Of a DNA stretch of 23,000 bases, positions 21,984-23,000 are shown one piece after another; position 1 is the first letter of the stretch, and each line of letters begins with the position of its first letter. The translations under genes and the position numbers were made by a program. The notes below the pieces were generated by a model. It had not been told where the DNA came from. It saw only the letters and a list, made by a program, of their open reading frames with translations, and did no database searches. The DNA lies in contig CABSMS010000025.1 in NCBI GenBank assembly GCA_902478885.1, forward strand, positions 1 through 23,000, written 5' to 3'. The DNA comes from an uncultured Collinsella sp. (GTDB taxonomy: Bacteria > Actinomycetota > Coriobacteriia > Coriobacteriales > Coriobacteriaceae).

Positions 21984-22045
21984 AGCTCCCTTTGGGTACG
22001 TTGGAATCGGATACACGTCCGATTCCATCAAGCCCGAAGGGAGCT
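21984..22045 (+). promoter_or_regulatory. Long leader hairpin covering the HAD gene ribosome binding site
   Basis: AGCTCCCTTTGGG (21984-21996) pairs with CCCGAAGGGAGCT (22033-22045) over 13 bp, including one G-U pair. A second perfect stem, GGAATCGGA (22003-22011) with TCCGATTCC (22018-22026), closes on a 6-nt loop. The 3' strand contains the Shine-Dalgarno AAGGGAG and ends five bases before the ATG. TTTTC follows, so a terminator reading is also possible. Confidence 0.7.
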
Positions 22046-22050
22046 TTTCT

Positions 22051-22845
22051 ATGTTTAAACTGATTGCATCCGATATGGACGGCACACTGCTTGACGAAAA
22101 CGGCCAGGTGCCTCCCGAGACCTACGAACTGATTCTGGCGCTACACGAGCATGGCGTGCATTTCGCCGCATCGTCAGGTCGTCGCTACGATCGCCTGTGC
22201 GAGTTCTTTGCGCCCGTTCGCGACAAGATGGACTTTGTCGCCGCTAACGGTGCCCAGGTCTACGCCGACGGCAAAATGGTAGACCGTGAGGTGTATTCCC
22301 ACCTGGCGATTCGAAGGCTCGCCCAGGCCGTCGCGACGTTTCCCAATCTGCATCTTGCGCTCTTTGACCGAACCAAGTCCTTTTTGCTCGATGACGAGTG
22401 CAAGTTCGTGCGCGAGGTCGATAAGGACCTTCCCAATGCCGAGCGCATTTGGGAGCTGCCCGATCCCAGCGTAAATATCATCAAGGCGAGTATCTTTTGC
22501 GACGACGGTGCCGTTATGGACAGTGCGTACGTGCTACAGCGCGAACTTGGTCAGCTCTTTACTTTTGCGCCTTCGGGCAACGCGTGGATCGATGCTATGC
22601 AGCCTGGTGTGTCGAAGGCCTCGGGTATCGCGCAGCTCGCGGAGCATTACGGCATTGGACGCGACGAGGTTATGGCGTTTGGCGACTCGATGAACGACTA
22701 CGAGATCATTCGCTTTGTCGGCACGGGCTGCGCGATGGAAAACGCGCGCCCCGCGCTCAAGGCGGTGGCCGATCGCGTCGTAGGCTGCAACCGCGACCAC
22801 GCCGTTCAGCATGAGCTCCGTCGCGTGCTGGAGAGTCTCTCCTAA
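22051..22845 (+). CDS. Cof-type HAD-IIB phosphatase
   Basis: Predicted 264-residue haloacid dehalogenase-type hydrolase of the Cof/IIB subfamily, which dephosphorylates small metabolites such as sugar phosphates or cofactors. Motif I is D8-M-D10-GTLLD (nucleophile and acid/base aspartates). Motif II is S41 in AASSGRR. Motif III is K189 in GVSKASGIAQL. Motif IV is GDSMND (211-216). The middle region forms the C2-type cap. The ATG at 22051 has its Shine-Dalgarno AAGGGAG inside a long hairpin. The gene is alone and is followed by a composite repeat. The substrate cannot be predicted from sequence for this promiscuous family. Confidence 0.92.
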   Translation: MFKLIASDMDGTLLDENGQVPPETYELILALHEHGVHFAASSGRRYDRLCEFFAPVRDKMDFVAANGAQVYADGKMVDREVYSHLAIRRLAQAVATFPNLHLALFDRTKSFLLDDECKFVREVDKDLPNAERIWELPDPSVNIIKASIFCDDGAVMDSAYVLQRELGQLFTFAPSGNAWIDAMQPGVSKASGIAQLAEHYGIGRDEVMAFGDSMNDYEIIRFVGTGCAMENARPALKAVADRVVGCNRDHAVQHELRRVLESLS

Positions 22846-22846
22846 T

Positions 22847-22958
22847 CCGGCAGATGGGGACGTTCCTTTTCTGCCGGCAGTGGGGGACAGTCCTTGCAGC
22901 TTTTTCTCGAAGATTGTCCCCAACGACTAGTCGTTTAAGAACGTCCCCAATGACTAGC
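22847..22958. repeat. Composite array of GGGGAC-type palindromic repeats
   Basis: Three nested or adjacent inverted repeats lie here. GGGGACGTTC (22856-22865) pairs with GAACGTCCCC (22939-22948). CCGGCAG (22847-22853) pairs with CTGCCGG (22871-22877). GGGGACAGTC (22883-22892) pairs with GATTGTCCCC (22912-22921), with one mismatch. The right part (22925-22957) repeats the right arm of the 19841-19904 element with a single change over 32 bases or so. AACGACTAGTCGTT (22922-22935) is itself a perfect palindrome. It starts one base after the HAD stop codon. Confidence 0.8.
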
Positions 22959-22964
22959 CGATGG

Positions 22965-23000
22965 CTAGGCGAGGGCGGCCATGATGGTGCGGGCGACGCC
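22965..23000 (-). CDS. Possible C-terminal end of a minus-strand gene
   Basis: Read on the minus strand, the last 36 bases give GVARTIMAALA followed by a TAG stop (22965-22967). The alanine-rich ending and GC-rich third positions look like the end of a real protein, but twelve codons are too few to identify it. The rest would lie beyond the window. Confidence 0.3.
   Translation of the reverse strand, partial: GVARTIMAALA

Overview
The window looks like a chromosomal contig from a GC-rich actinobacterium of the class Coriobacteriia, most likely Collinsella or a close relative. This is an inference from the secY-adk-map-infA-rpmJ-rpsM-rpsK-rpsD-rpoA-rplQ-truA gene order, the high GC content with a strong bias to C/G in third codon positions, the strong AGGAGG-type ribosome binding sites and frequent GTG/TTG starts. 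No 16S gene is present to settle it. The first 14 bases match the end of the Nextera/Tn5 mosaic-end adaptor, so the left edge is probably a library artefact.

Region 1 (15-1409): an XdhC/CoxI-family molybdenum-hydroxylase maturation gene, then a 311-bp spacer holding a long inverted repeat and a probable promoter and leader for the ribosomal cluster. Region 2 (1410-7651): the spc-type operon starting at rplE (rplE, rpsN, rpsH, rplF, rplR, rpsE, rpmD, rplO, secY, adk, map). The genes that normally stand before rplE (rplN, rplX and the S10 genes) are absent. Region 3 (7652-11188): infA, rpmJ, rpsM, rpsK, rpsD, rpoA and rplQ, closed by a very strong intrinsic terminator. These two blocks supply ribosomal proteins, translation initiation factor IF-1, the RNA polymerase alpha subunit, the protein export channel, and the enzymes for adenylate balance and N-terminal methionine removal.

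Region 4 (11189-13902): truA (tRNA pseudouridine synthase), a GT2-like protein with an atypical metal-binding motif, and an ArgR-family arginine repressor with its own terminator. Region 5 (13944-18321): a class A penicillin-binding protein on the minus strand with a threonine-rich tail, divergent from a U32-family protein related to RNA hydroxylation enzymes. Region 6 (18322-23000): tyrS, an adenine deaminase, a Cof-type HAD phosphatase and perhaps the last codons of a minus-strand gene.

Region 6 spacers contain several copies and fragments of a palindromic repeat built on GGGGACGTTC and GACTAGTC. It resembles REP-type elements. The ade and HAD genes also have strongly structured 5' regions: a terminator-like hairpin just before ade, and a long hairpin that covers the Shine-Dalgarno sequence of the HAD gene. 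I see no rRNA or tRNA gene, CRISPR array, prophage or complete transposon. The genes themselves are mostly ordinary housekeeping genes. The least explained material is the repeat family, the structured leaders and the break in the spc operon before rplE.
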